Source of the DNA: Melieria omissa
Lineage: Eukaryota; Arthropoda; Insecta; Diptera; Ulidiidae
Length of the DNA stretch: 64,000 nt
Reading direction: 5' to 3'
NCBI GenBank assembly: GCA_963971225.1
Contig: OZ020267.1
Location: forward strand, 90,137,648-90,201,647
Numbering within the stretch: position 1 is the first letter of the stretch; each line of letters begins with the position of its first letter. This document shows, piece after piece, positions 20,510 through 30,699 of the stretch. Below the pieces are notes generated by a model that saw only the letters and a program-made list of their open reading frames with translations, made no database searches and was not told the origin of the DNA. Position numbers and translations under genes: made by a program.

Positions 20510-20545
20510 TACTGCGTGGTACCTCTATGTGTTTATTTGCTTAGT

Positions 20546-20731
20546 CGTTCAGGTCATCGTTCAACCTGGTACAAAGGTCTTCAACGAGACCGGTTGGCCT
20601 TGATAAGTACAGTTGGAGGTCATCGGCGTATGCATGCATAGTAGCATGCTGACATTTATTGGCAATCTCATTTATGTACATAGTGAATAAGAGCGGACCA
20701 AGAACTGAGCCCTGTAGCACACCACAAGTTA
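20546..20731 (-). pseudogene. LINE B reverse transcriptase palm (YADD)
   Basis: The minus strand reads LTCGVLQGSVLGPLLFTMYI, then the catalytic HAYADDLQLYLS (YADD at 20,630-20,619), then TRLNDDLN. It joins on one side across the solo LTR (…LSEFNYY|ILTCGVLQGS) and on the other across the P-like element. The catalytic aspartates are intact but the gene is in pieces. Confidence 0.85.
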
Positions 20732-20735
20732 ATAT

Positions 20736-21211
20736 TGTTACGAATACTAAGTCTAGTGGGCTGTTACGTATCACTGGATTGTGCAAATTGAAAATAAGAC
20801 AACTTTAATTATCCCAACGCAATAAAAACCAACAATCACTTTATTTCACACTTTTACACTTCACTGTCTTTACACTTAATTATTTGCTTAATTACTCCGT
20901 GTGGCACCTTCACTAGTCAAAATCAGACTGACTCGCTGCGCCGCACCCGGCTGCCTTTTATACCTGTCCGGCCATCGCGCAGATCGTTCTCGCACATTCC
21001 GGAGTGGACTAAAGGTTTCCATGATGATCGCGACCATCATTGCCAGGTTGGACTAAAAGTTTCCATCATTGCCAGCTTGGACTAAAAGTTGCCATCATTG
21101 CCAGGTTGGACTAAAACTGTCCCTTATTATCGCGGCCGTCGTTGCCGGATTGAATTATAGCACGGCGTGTAGCGACAGGGTTGCTATGCACAGCGACAGA
21201 CTGTCTTGACA
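20736..21211 (-). mobile_element. Solo LTR of the SAP-Gag Gypsy family
   Basis: The 476-bp LTR runs TGTTACGAATAC...TTGACA on the plus strand, flanked by ATAT (20,732-20,735 and 21,212-21,215). No internal sequence remains. Its removal restores the LINE B frame exactly across FNYYILTCGV. It carries more copies of the CATTGCCAGGTTGGACTAAA repeat (21,030-21,115) than A1's LTRs. Confidence 0.9.
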
Positions 21212-21215
21212 ATAT

Positions 21216-21849
21216 GTAGTAATTGAATTCAGACAGACATTTACCCACCCTTACCCTTTGAGATCTTCCAGCTAGGTAGCTATACATCAGACGGACTGCC
21301 TGAGGAGAGAACCCAAAGTTTGATATAAGCTTACTGCAAAGTATTAAATGATCGACAGAATCGAATGCTTTGGAGAAATCCAGAAGGCAAAGCAGGGATA
21401 AATGTCCCATGTCGTAAGAGGCTGTGATGTCATCTAAAACCTTGACTATGGCTGTGGAACAGCTGTGCCCTGCCCTAAAACCAGATTGGAAAGGTGACAA
21501 GAGGACGCCCTCATTGATATGTGTAGAGATCTGCTCACCCATGAGAGCTTCGCATACTTTTGAAATTGACGATAGCAAACTTATCGGACGATAGTCGGAT
21601 GCTGCAGTGCCATTGGGTTTTTTGGCTGTAGGAATAATTGTCGCCCGCTTCCAGATATCTGGAAAGCACGAGCTGGTGAAACAATGGTTAATTAAATAGT
21701 CAAGGGGCTTAACGCATAGGGCAGGATGAGTTTGACGAATTTAATTGGGATGCCATCCTCACCGACAGCATTAGACCTAATTTTGTTGACACAGCGCGCA
21801 ACTTCACTTTCCCCGACAGCAACAAAGTCGAACAGGTGAGGAAAATTAC
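21216..21849 (-). pseudogene. LINE B reverse transcriptase fingers region
   Basis: The minus strand reads FPHLFDFVAVGESEVARCV, KIRSNAVGEDGIPIKF and then, after a frame break, SPFQSGFRAGHSCSTAIVK and LCLLDFSKAFDSVDH. The last contains the conserved LDFSKAFD aspartate motif. The order matches LINE reverse transcriptases. The 5' side is cut by copia at about 21,850. Confidence 0.85.
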
Positions 21850-21855
21850 TATCAG

Positions 21856-22004
21856 TTTACTTTACACATCTGGCAACACTATTGCTTTCTATTGCTACAG
21901 ACATTGCTTCCTTCTTTCTATTTTGTCATTTACTCGCTCACTCGTTTTTTACTCCTCAAATAAATCACACGACACTGCGATCGCTGCGTTTTTATTCTCC
22001 AACA
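21856..22004 (+). repeat. copia 5' LTR (first bases missing)
   Basis: From TTTACTTTACACATCTGG it matches the 3' LTR closely, ending CTCCAACA. The first nine bases of the 3' LTR (TGTTGGATA) have no counterpart, so the 5' end was lost or never copied. Confidence 0.8.
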
Positions 22005-22020
22005 GGTTATGGGTCCAGGC
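22005..22020 (+). promoter_or_regulatory. copia primer binding site
   Basis: GGTTATGGGTCCAGGC directly follows the 5' LTR. Drosophila copia has GGTTATGGGCCCAG at the same place, complementary to the anticodon-stem region of initiator tRNA-Met. One base differs. Confidence 0.75.
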
Positions 22021-22161
22021 AACCGCGTGCCTGCCGAAATAATTGCCTAAGCCTAAGTTAAGTTCTGTGAATAAGTGTGAGTCGAGGGAGCATTCGTTGC
22101 TCATTAAAAATAAAAGCGAGACCGCCGGTAAAGGACTTAACATTCGTTGTAAAAAATAAAA

Positions 22162-23282
22162 ATGGCCGGTCAGGAGTCTCACGTGATCGAGAAACTTCGC
22201 GGTAGTGAAAATTTCCACACGTGGAAATTTGCGATGGAAAGCATTTTGGAGCTATGCGATCTCCACAATGCTATCACAGATCCTGTTAAAGAAACGGACG
22301 AAAAAAAACTGCGCAAGGCGCGAGCCAAAATTATTTTATCAGTTGATGAAGCCATATATGTACATATTCAAAATCAAAAAACGGCCAGTGACATTTGGAA
22401 AACGCTCCAAAACCTATACGAAGATTCCGGACTTACGCGAAAAATTGGTTTGTTGCGAAAATTAATCACCGTACGTCTTGAAAATTGCGAAACTATGTCG
22501 GTCCACGTAAATCAGCTAGTGAATACGGCTAATAAGCTGTCGGGGATCGGTTTCGATATAAGCGACGAGTGGCGCGATAATGCTCGCAGGTCTAAGTGAT
22601 GACTTTAAACCGTTTATTATGGGTATAGAAAGTAGCGGAGTATGCATAACTGGCGAAAATATTAAAACGAAGCTACTTGACGGAGACTACGAAAAAACGA
22701 CAACCGGTGGAAGTGCCTTCCTAAGTGTTGAAGAAGAATGGTACTAAACTCAACAAGCAAAAGCTTAGATGCTACAATTGTGGTCGAAAAGGACATTTCA
22801 GTAGGGACTGCAATGACAGTAAGAAAACACGGCAAAATTTAAGTAAAGCAGCATTCAGTGCAAAGGCATCGGGTACAAACGAGCTAAATCGAAACGATTG
22901 GTACATAGATAGCGGTGCTTCAAAGCACATGACACCCTTTAAAAACTGCATAAATAACCTAAACGCTTCCCCAATTCGCGAAATAATAACGGCAAATAAT
23001 GAGAAAATGGCCGTGGAAGCCATCGGTGACGTGATACTTTGCATAGGACAAATAGAGGTTGAAGTGAAAAAAGTGTTATATGTACCCCAGTTAACTTCAA
23101 ATTTGCTGTCTGTTTCGCAAATTACCGAAAACGGGAACAAAGTCGTGTTTAACAAGGGGCGATGTCAATTATTCGGCCCGTGCGGCGAACTTGTCGCCGA
23201 AGCTATCGGTTGTTCGGGCGTCTTCAAACTTCGCGTTGAGTCTGTTTCGTGCATGCTTGCATGCATGAAAAAACGAGTGTGA
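22162..23282 (+). pseudogene. copia Gag and protease (frameshifted)
   Basis: The plus strand starts MAGQESHVIEKLRGSENFH at 22,162 and encodes a copia Gag (TWKFAMESILELCDLHNAI). A frameshift follows near 22,600. The nucleocapsid knuckle CYNCGRKGHFSRDC is at about 22,768. The protease active site appears as WYIDSGASKHMT at about 22,900. A further frameshift near 23,280 leads into WHRRLGHLNY, the integrase zinc-finger region. All domains are recognisable but the polyprotein is not continuous. Confidence 0.85.
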
Positions 23283-23324
23283 AACGTGGCATCGCCGCCT
23301 TGGCCACTTGAACTATGCTGATTT

Positions 23325-24257
23325 ATGCAAACTTCGGTGGCGATGCAAGCATGCTGGCGAATTGCGAGGCCTGTTACAAAGGCAAGCAATCACGCGCACC
23401 ATTCAAACACGTCGGATCTCGTGCTACGACCGATGGAAACAGCATCAATTGGAGGTTCAAAGTATTTCCTGTCCTTCGTGGATGATTACTCACGGATGGT
23501 GTTTGTATATTTTTTTAAAAACAAAGCCGAAGTTTCTAATTGTTTCAGAAATTTCAGGCGCTTCGTTGAGAAGCAATGCGGCAAAAGCATCAAGGTTATA
23601 CGTACAGACAACGGGACCGAATATATCAATGAGCAATTCGAGGCACTCTGTCGTGCATCCGGCATTTTACATCAAACTTCGGCAGTCTACACTCCGCAAC
23701 AAAACGGCGTAGCGGAGAGGTACAACCGAACGATTGCGGAGCGTGCCAAGTGCATGTTGTTTGATGCTAAGTTGTGCAAGTCGTTTTGGGCCGAGGCCGT
23801 AAACACAGCAGTGTATATAATAAATCGTTCACCTAGTTCCGCATCGAATGGCCAAATTCCAGAAACACTGTGGATACAGCGTGATGTTGATATGAGTGGA
23901 ATGCGCATGTTTGGTACCCCCGTCATGGTCCATATTCCAAAAGGGCGCAGACGCAAGTGGGATCCAAAGGCGAAGAAGTTAATATTCATTGGGTTTAGCG
24001 ATTCAACAAAGGGCTACCGTTGTATCGATCCACGTACGAAAAAGATCTCAACGAGCCGTGACATCGTCTTCATGGAAACCGAGCCGAGCGCTGTCTCTCA
24101 CGTTCCGACTCACGATGACGACTCTTATGCTGACGACGCAAGCGCATCAAGACCTGCTGCTCTGCGTGATTTTGCAAGTCAAGGCTTTGTTTCCCACTTC
24201 GCTGCAACAAAAGGTACGTACGATGACCCACTAACTGTAGAAGAAGTTCAGCGATGA
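23325..24257 (+). pseudogene. copia integrase
   Basis: The frame holds the integrase core: SIGGSKYFLSFVDDYSRM, VIRTDNGTEY (catalytic Asp) and QQNGVAERYNRTIAERAK (catalytic Glu). It continues through the GKEE-like C-terminal region (KLIFIGFSDSTKGYRCIDP), the usual landmark before the reverse transcriptase. The core is well conserved. The frame ends at 24,257 with a stop before the RT. Confidence 0.85.
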
Positions 24258-24291
24258 TCGTGAAAATTGGAAATTGGCCATGTAATCAGAG

Positions 24292-24800
24292 ATGAACTCG
24301 CACGACGAAAATAAAACTTGGGTTTTATGCGAGCTACCTGCTAATCGTAAAGCGAGCAAGCCGAAATGGGTGTTTCGGACGAAGCGTGATGAAAAGGGGA
24401 ATATTCTACGTCACAAAGCTCGTCTTGTTGCTAAGGGCAGTTCGCAGAAGTTTGGGATTGACTACCATGAGACGTTCTCCCCCGTAGTGCGGTACACGTC
24501 GATACGTTACCTAATCGCTCTATCAGTGAAACTGGGGCTCAAAATCGATCAGTTAGACGCCATCACCGCGTACCTACAAAGCGACTTATCGGAAGAAATT
24601 TTCATGGAGCTACCCGACGGATGTGGTGAAAGTAGTGGAAAAACTTGCAAATTACAAAAAGCGCTATATGGATTAAAACAAAGTGGTAGGCAGTGGAACA
24701 TTTTATTGGACAAGACGCTGCGTGGTTTTGGTTTGCTAAACTCGAAAGCAGATCCATGTGTTTACTTTAGAGATGACGCAAAACTAATAGTTGCCATATA
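24292..24800 (+). pseudogene. copia reverse transcriptase, N-terminal part
   Basis: It encodes KPKWVFRTKRDEKGNILRHK, ARLVAKG, DYHETFSPVVRYTSIRYLIA and CKLQKALYGLKQSGRQWN, all characteristic of copia RT. It is cut inside LIVAIY|VDDILVF by a Tc1-like element at 24,801. The catalytic YVDD is split between 24,800 and 26,430. Confidence 0.85.
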
Positions 24801-26428
24801 CACTAGTCAGAATAAGTTTGCGTACAAGGGGTACGTAGTTTTTTCATATGAAAAATAAATCACTTAAAGTAATTTTTCAAAAACAAAATATTTTTTATTT
24901 TTTCCGTAAACTTAGTTCTTTTATTCCATTAAGATAATAATAACAAAAACTTGACCAAACTGTAGAAGGAGGGCCAAAAACAAAATATGTTATGAATTCA
25001 CCTCAGAAAAAGTTTGCGTACATGTAGTTAAAATTCAATTGAAACTAAGTTTTGTCCAAAAATTAATAACTTTGTGAATTTTATTTTCTCGCTTGAACTC
25101 CCTGCAGAAGTTTTGGCGCAAATGTTTTTAAATTCGGTGTTTTTTCAGCGGTTATTTTGTTATATCCTTGAATTGTTGTATTGGTTAACTATATCTTAGA
25201 AGATGGAGTGTTGTTGGGCTCAGGGCTTAACTGAACCCCTTATATACTCAATTAGATGCACGGTAGGTGACTAGGGAGGGACTTTTGCAGCTTTGTTGAG
25301 CCAGTTAATAGCAAACATAGCTTCGCATCGTATGCATTGCGCGCTAAGGTTGAAAAGATATGTTGGAATCTGATCCAAAGTTTTGAAACCTTGGCTTACA
25401 TAAGCTTTTAGAATATGTAAATAACCCCCCGGAAGCATTTCTAAATAAAACAACACAGCCTGCTCACTCCTTTCCTGACATGCAGCCCCATACCATATCT
25501 CCACATATGCTATGCTTCACTGTTAATTTCAGATTTTTGTTATTAACAGGATCCTGTTCAAATTAGTTGATGCCTTTTAATGCCAAATATGCGAAACCAT
25601 TATCAGATAATAATGAAAGGTCCCACTTTCTATAGATAACAACATTTCGTCCCGGAAATCCGGTTTTTTAGACTCCTTGATGTACTCTTTTACGAAAGCA
25701 ATTCTGTGCTTCTTGTAAGTAAGCTAAATATGGGCTTCTTACATGCTGTTATGTAGTGGAAGTATGCTAATGCTAATGTGGTTTATAAAATATTTCTGTA
25801 CATTTCTGAAGATTTTGGATGCAACTAGCCTTAGATTGTGATGCACTGATCGCAAACAATCGAATCCTCTTGCTCGGGTAACTTAAGAAAATGGTCAGAT
25901 CGTAGTAACCAAACAAGATTTTCTGTTTTTTTTTTTAGATTTAAGATGGCTTTTTGAAATGACGAATGTGCTCTCCCAAAAGTTTCTCTAATTTCATGAA
26001 ATTTTTTGTCAATTTTGAAAAGTTTTTGTAAGATTATTCTTTATCCATTTTTAATATTTTTCTGTTGAATTCTATTGCTTTCTATAAAATTTCAAGCACA
26101 TACATATATGGTTCCAAATAACTTACAAGTCCGTTTACTGTTCAATGGAATACAAATTTTCCGAAAAAAATAAAGAGCATAACCGGAAGTTCCCGTTATT
26201 AGTTTCGTACGCAAACTTATTCTGCACCGTTTTGTGAGTATATTGTCAATAAATACGAATACATGGAAAATTATTATTTTAATTCATCTAAAACAGAACA
26301 AAAAGTGCAGTTAAGGCATATATGAATAATGTGGATAAGTTTTTATAAACAGAGAACCCATTTTTGAGGTCAAAATTAATCATAAAATATTTTTGACTTG
26401 CCTGTACGCAAACTTATTCTGACAAGTG
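24801..26428. mobile_element. Tc1-like element, decayed
   Basis: The 1,628-bp insert has TA on both sides (24,799-24,800 and 26,429-26,430). Its inverted ends are CACTAGTCAGAATAAGTTTG at the left and, read inward from the right, CACTTGTCAGAATAAGTTTG. It interrupts the copia YVDD motif. Size and ends fit the Tc1 family. The interior is AT-rich with a much-decayed transposase on the minus strand. Confidence 0.9.
25240..25920 (-). pseudogene. Tc1-type transposase remnant
   Basis: On the minus strand, VKHSICGDMVWGCMSGKE recalls the Tc1 signature VKHGGGSVMVWGCMS. Downstream, VPP and SPTVHLIEYI recall the WP.QSPDLNPIE block holding the last catalytic acid, here lost. Frameshifts and stops are frequent. 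It is non-functional. Confidence 0.65.
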
Positions 26429-26429
26429 T

Positions 26430-26523
26430 ATGTCGATGACATATTAGTTTTTTGGGACGATCCAGCAGTACGTGACGAGTTAAAGAAAGAGCTCACCACA
26501 ACATTTAAGATGAAATATTTAGG
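26430..26523 (+). pseudogene. copia reverse transcriptase, YVDD segment
   Basis: A short piece between two inserts that reads VDDILVFWDDPAVRDELKKE and then TFKMKYLG. It completes the YVDD catalytic motif begun before the Tc1-like element and ends at the inverted-repeat element at 26,524. Confidence 0.85.
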
Positions 26524-27290
26524 CAACGATTAAGCGATGTGAAACTGGGAGAGCCGGTAGAAATACATGCACAGAATTACACTAATATTATTGCAAAATT
26601 GCAACCTTGGGGCTGACTATAGTCAGCCCCAAGGTTGATCAGGAAGGTACTTTTTCCTCCATATAAATTTCTAAAACGGGGTTGTTGTTCTAGTTGATTT
26701 CAAATTGCCAGTGTAGCTGGTGTGAGTCATTTTTTGTGACCAAAGAAATTTGTCTTTTTATTTGTATATTTTTGGTGCCATTTCGTAATACGTTTGTATA
26801 AAATTGACTAGAAAAATATATTATTGCCCAAAAGCGTCAAAATAATCTTTGGGTATGCTTTTAATTCAGTTAAATTAAGATTTTATAAGCTGCATTCAAA
26901 AAAACAACCCTGCGGTCAAACTACAGCATTTAGCAAAAAAAGCATACCTGATCGTTAGAGATTCGCTAAATGAAGAAATGCGAAATACAAAGGACGGCAA
27001 TTGACCCTGTCATATTCAATGCATTTAGCTTTGTGTTCTTTGGTATATTTTCATTAATATTTACATAATTAAACCAAAAAAGTTCATGTGTTGGCATTTA
27101 ATCCAGAAAATTAATAAGAACATACTTTAAAAAGCAAATAATTGTAAAGAATCCCTAATCCCTAATATCGGGAAAAGAGCAGACACAGTGAAAAGCTGAT
27201 CACTGCCAGCACACACGGACTGTGTACGTGAATTGCAAAAAACGCACAAAAATCGGCTTACTCTCCCAGTTTCACATCGCTTAATCGTTG
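26524..27290. mobile_element. Inverted-repeat DNA element with 36-bp palindrome
   Basis: The 767-bp insert has about 30-bp inverted ends starting CAACGATTAAGCGATGTGAA. ATTTAGG lies on both sides (26,517-26,523 and 27,291-27,297), a 7-bp (possibly 8-bp) duplication in copia. No transposase is seen. At 26,602-26,637 lies a perfect 36-bp palindrome centred on CTATAG with arms CAACCTTGGGGCTGACTA. The superfamily is unresolved. Confidence 0.8.
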
Positions 27291-27542
27291 ATTTAGGTGT
27301 TGCAAAAAGTTGTGTTGGGTTAAATATAAAATACGACGCCAATGGTATTTACTTAGACCAAATGAAATACACTAATGAAATCTTGAAACGATTTGGAATG
27401 GAGAGTTCGAAACCTGTGTCAACTCCAAGCGTCGTCTCCCAGAAGCTTTCAGTGAGAGACTGCAGCGACGGCTTAACAGACGTGCCGTATCAGGAAGCCG
27501 TAGGAAGCCTGTTATACTTGGCACAGGGCACACGACCAGATA
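27291..27542 (+). pseudogene. copia reverse transcriptase, thumb segment
   Basis: It reads GVAKSCVGLNIKYDANGIYL, EILKRFGMESSKPVSTP and AVGSLLYLAQGTRPD, the region after YVDD in copia RT. It is in frame with the segments on both sides and is cut by a hAT MITE inside the ACCAGATA target. Confidence 0.85.
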
Positions 27543-28185
27543 CAGTGTTGCCACTGAGAATTTTGTTCTCCTACCAAAATTGGTCCAAAATCAATCTCAG
27601 CCTACCAAAATAAATTTTAAACTTTATATAAATTAATATTTTCTTCATAAAAACTTTTGCAAATAAATTACCTATCCATGATTCGTCTTCTTGCACAGGA
27701 CCTTTTTTACAGAATGAATGAAAGCGCGAATTTTCAATAATATCTTCTTTGTTTAAACCTTTTTTTTAATAATGAGAATATAAAAAAAACGCGAAAATGT
27801 GAATGAATTTGGCCGCTTAAACGTCAAGAAAAGTCAAGCAAAGTTGCAAGTAAAAAGTCTTCATGTAAATGCATGAAGATTTACACAGCAACTTCAAAAG
27901 AACATTAAAAAAACGCAGGGGGAAAAGCCTACGTGTAAATGGCTCTTTCTGACATTTTGCTTTTTTCTTTTTTACATCCTTCCTAAAATACTGGGTTGAC
28001 ACATAAATGCATATCGAAAGCAGAGATTTTAAAATCATAAAAAAATTAATAGAAAATGTATTAATGCAGTGTGTTTCCTACCAAAATTCGTTGAAAATCA
28101 CAACAAACCAACCAACCTACCGAAGCCTTAATTTAGGAAACGAAGCTACCAATTTTGGTCCAATTGGACCAAAACGGCAACACTG
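27543..28185. mobile_element. hAT-type MITE in copia
   Basis: The 643-bp insert is flanked by ACCAGATA (27,535-27,542 and 28,186-28,193). Inverted ends start CAGTGTTGCC at both ends. An 8-bp duplication and CAGTGTTGCC-type ends are typical of hAT elements. No transposase is present. Confidence 0.9.
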
Positions 28186-28193
28186 ACCAGATA

Positions 28194-28813
28194 TCGTGTT
28201 CGCCGTTAATAATGTTAGTCGATTCAACGCCGAACATGGGAAGGCCCATTGGGCTGCTGTTAAACGAATCTTCAGGTATCTAAAGAGAGCTGTTAATTAT
28301 AAACTATCTTTCTGCAGATCTGAAGGCCTCATGGGTTATTCAGATGCCGACTGGGCATCCGACATCGATAAGCGGCGTTCTTGCACTGGATACGTATTCA
28401 CTTTGAGTGGCGGAGCTGTATCTTGGGGCAGCAAAATGCAGCCAACAGTCGCGTTGTCCAGCACTGAGTATATGGCGATGTCGTCAGCTGTGCAAGAAGC
28501 TATTTGGTTGCAACAATTCGGCAAAGATTTCGACTCATCCATCGCACAGCAACCTATCAAAATCGCATGGGACAATCAATCTGCTTTAGCGTTGGTAGAA
28601 ACCGACTCCTTTCGTGCAAGGTCAAAGCACATCGACGTGCGACATCACTTTATACGAGACCACATCAACCAGAGGTCAATACAAGTCCAGTATATTCCCA
28701 CAGAAGAAATGGTAGCGGATTGCCTAACAAAAGCAGTGCCTAGCAGCAAGATTTTGACATGCGCAAGTGGGATGGGCATCACCAATTATATTGAAATTAA
28801 TTATCGAAATTAA
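28194..28813 (+). pseudogene. copia RT end and RNase H
   Basis: It reads FAVNNVSRFNAEHGKAHW and AAVKRIFRYLKR, then RNase H with MGYSDADWASD (Asp), ALSSTEYMAMSSA (Glu) and AWDNQSALAL (Asp), ending at 28,813. These are the normal copia RNase H motifs and they are intact. The frame continues from the pre-insertion segments at 27,542. Confidence 0.9.
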
Positions 28814-28895
28814 ATTGTCATAGCATATCATTTTGTATCTTGAGATAATAATTCCTTCCCATATTCTTGTAATTAATTAATTCAATAAGTGAGGG

Positions 28896-29051
28896 TGTTG
28901 GATATACTTTACACATCTGGCAACACTATTGCTTTCTATTGCTACAGACATTGCTTCCTTCTTTCTATTTTGTCATTTACTCGCTCACTCGTTTTTTACT
29001 CCTCAAATAAATCACACGGCACTGCGATCGCTGCGTTTTTATTCTCCAACA
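28896..29051 (+). repeat. copia 3' LTR
   Basis: A 156-bp LTR, TGTTGGATATACTTTACACA to CTCCAACA, preceded by the purine tract AGTGAGGG. It matches the 5' LTR except at a few bases and over the first nine positions. Confidence 0.9.
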
Positions 29052-29820
29052 GTCATTGAGTAGATTGGGGTCCAAGAGACATCCGTCGGATGCCCTGTTA
29101 CATACACCGACTTGTGTCAGGTTGTTCCAAAGTTCTTTTGGGGATTGAGTAGGACTTAACTTATGCATAAAGTATTAACGTTTGGCCCACTTGACAGAAG
29201 AGCTAGCTTCGTTTCGAGCTTTTCTATAATTTTCCCAGTTAGCAGCAGTGGGATTTCTTTTCCATTTGTAATAGGTTTTATGACGAACCTTAATAGCTAA
29301 TTTCACAGAATTCGTAAACCAGGGACAAGAACTATTTGGAACGCGACGAGTACGCATAGGAACATGGACGTCAAACAAATCGAAGAGCTTATGGTTGAGA
29401 AAGCTGAGCTTATCATTAACAGAACTGAACAACCAACACTCAGACCAGTCAATGAGAGACAAAACACTGAACAAGGAGTCAAAATCAATTAGTCGCGATA
29501 AGAGAAAGTGCTATCAATAGCAGCTGGGGTTAAGCTTATGTTTAACGAGCAAAAGATAAGATCATTATCAGAAATAAAAGATAACTGATCAAAAAGGAGA
29601 ACATACGACAAATCAGAGACAATAAAGTGTCCAACAAACTAGGAGGAGCATTTTTGGCGAAGCGAGTTGGCATGGTGGTATTCACAAAACTAAATCCAAC
29701 CTCATTTGCGCTATTAAGCAAACCAATGCTAAGGTGATCATTGGATAAAAGATTTATATTAAAATCGCCACACAAAACAAAATGGTCATAATCAATTACA
29801 CAATCAGACAAAGAGGATGT
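29052..29820 (-). pseudogene. LINE B endonuclease domain (partial)
   Basis: The minus strand encodes HFVLCGDFNINLLS (the endonuclease GDFN motif), VGFSFVNTTMPTRFA, then SCPWFTNSVKLAIKVRHKTY and KRNPTAANWENYRKARN, the linker before the RT. Frameshifts lie near 29,530 and 29,170. The N-terminal half is missing because the LINE is truncated near 29,820, where Gypsy A1 sequence begins. Confidence 0.85.
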
Positions 29821-30690
29821 GATGCTCTATCGTGTAGTCGTAGCTCTGCAGTCGTCGATCCACCGCGCCAATTGCCCTTCAGGATCCTTAAAGTTCAGGA
29901 GCCATCTCAATGCCGCATGATCTGTGCGCAGGCGAAACCTTTGTTCATACAGATATTTGTGGAAGTGTTTTACGCAGTCCAATACCGCCAGCACTTCTCT
30001 CCGTGTCACACAGTAGTTGCGTTCCGGTTTCGATAGAACCCTACTGTGGTACGCTATCACTTGTTCTTGTCCTTTTGGAACAGCGAGCACTTCTTTGGGT
30101 TGAGTTTAAGCCCAGCTTTTTGTATCCGCTCGAATACCTCCTTTAGCTTTCCCAGGTGGTCGTCGAAGTTTTTACCCATCACGATTATGTCGTCGATGTC
30201 CACCAGACACGTCCGCCAATGCAGCCCTTTTAGCACGCGTTCCATCAGCCGCTCGAATGTTGCTGGTGCGTTGCAGAGTCCAAACGGCATGACGGTGAAC
30301 TGCCACAAACCATCGCCAACACTGAAAGCCGTTTTCTCCTTGTCCTTGTCTGCAAGCTCTACCTGCCAATAGCCGCTACGTAAGTCGAGCGTGGAGAACC
30401 ACTGCGTGCCTGACAGTGTGTCCAGGGCGTCATCGATCCGAGGTAGTGGATAACTGTCCTTCTTGGTTACATCATTGAGCTTCCGATAGTCCACACAAAA
30501 CCGGGTACTGCCATCCTTTTTCTTGACTAGCACGACCGGCGAGCACCAGGGGCCCGAAGAAGGCTCTATGACCTTTTCTTTCCGCATGTTTTCGATCAAA
30601 TTTGTGACCTCTTCCCTCTTGGCCAGAGAAACTCGTCTTGGTGGTTGGCGAATCGGTTTTGCACTTCCGGTGTCGATGTTGTGCTTCACT
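29821..30690 (-). pseudogene. Gypsy A1 reverse transcriptase and RNase H (deleted)
   Basis: The minus strand reads PRRVSLAKREEVTNLIENM, SSGPWCSPVVLVKKKDGSTR, RIDDALDTLSGTQWFSTLDL and MPFGLCNAPATFERLMERVL. The normal YxDD box appears as VDIDDIIV, with Asp in place of Tyr. After PKKCSLFQK the RT thumb and connection are missing and sequence resumes, frameshifted, in RNase H (VIAYHSRVLSKPERNYC, RTDHAALRWLLNF). It ends at the LINE B junction. The protein would not function. Confidence 0.85.
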
Positions 30691-30699
30691 ATGGTTGTT

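Larger units (their letters stand above)
4202..20545. mobile_element. P-like DNA transposon, 8-bp target duplication
   Basis: CGTTCAGG flanks both sides (4,194-4,201 and 20,546-20,553) and removal rejoins the LINE B frame. The ends are inverted repeats: ACTAAGCAAATAAACACATA at the left (from 4,203) matches the inverse at 20,545-20,526. The similarity continues inward beyond 100 bp (CAGTAGGTCCCA...CTTCGGCTA near 4,258), resuming on the right at 19,963 after the R1 insert. Fragments of a P-element/THAP9-type transposase lie inside. Subtracting nested inserts leaves about 2.4 kb, near the size expected for a P element with some deletion. Confidence 0.8.
21856..29051 (+). mobile_element. copia-type LTR retrotransposon, multiply interrupted
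   Basis: The 3' LTR is 28,896-29,051 (156 bp, TGTTGGATA...CCAACA). The 5' LTR is about 21,856-22,004 and lacks the first 9 bases. GGTTATGGGTCCAG follows the 5' LTR, as in copia, which primes from an internal part of initiator tRNA-Met. AGTGAGGG precedes the 3' LTR as polypurine tract. It is inserted in LINE B, whose frame LLND|SNFPHLFDF rejoins when copia is removed. The target duplication is about 4-5 bp and mutated. Three DNA elements interrupt the polymerase. Confidence 0.85.
3537..29820 (-). mobile_element. LINE B (non-LTR retrotransposon), split into four pieces
   Basis: The pieces in minus-strand order are endonuclease (29,820-29,052), reverse transcriptase fingers/palm (21,849-21,216), YADD palm (20,731-20,546) and RT C-terminus plus tetranucleotide tail (4,201-3,537). 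Each break is explained by a separate insertion whose removal joins the reading frame: copia, a solo LTR and the P-like element. The tail is a run of TTTA on the plus strand at 3,537-3,560. The 5' end is truncated within the endonuclease, with the first recognisable motif VLCGDFNINLL. It is inserted in Gypsy A1, and a target deletion is likely. Confidence 0.85.
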
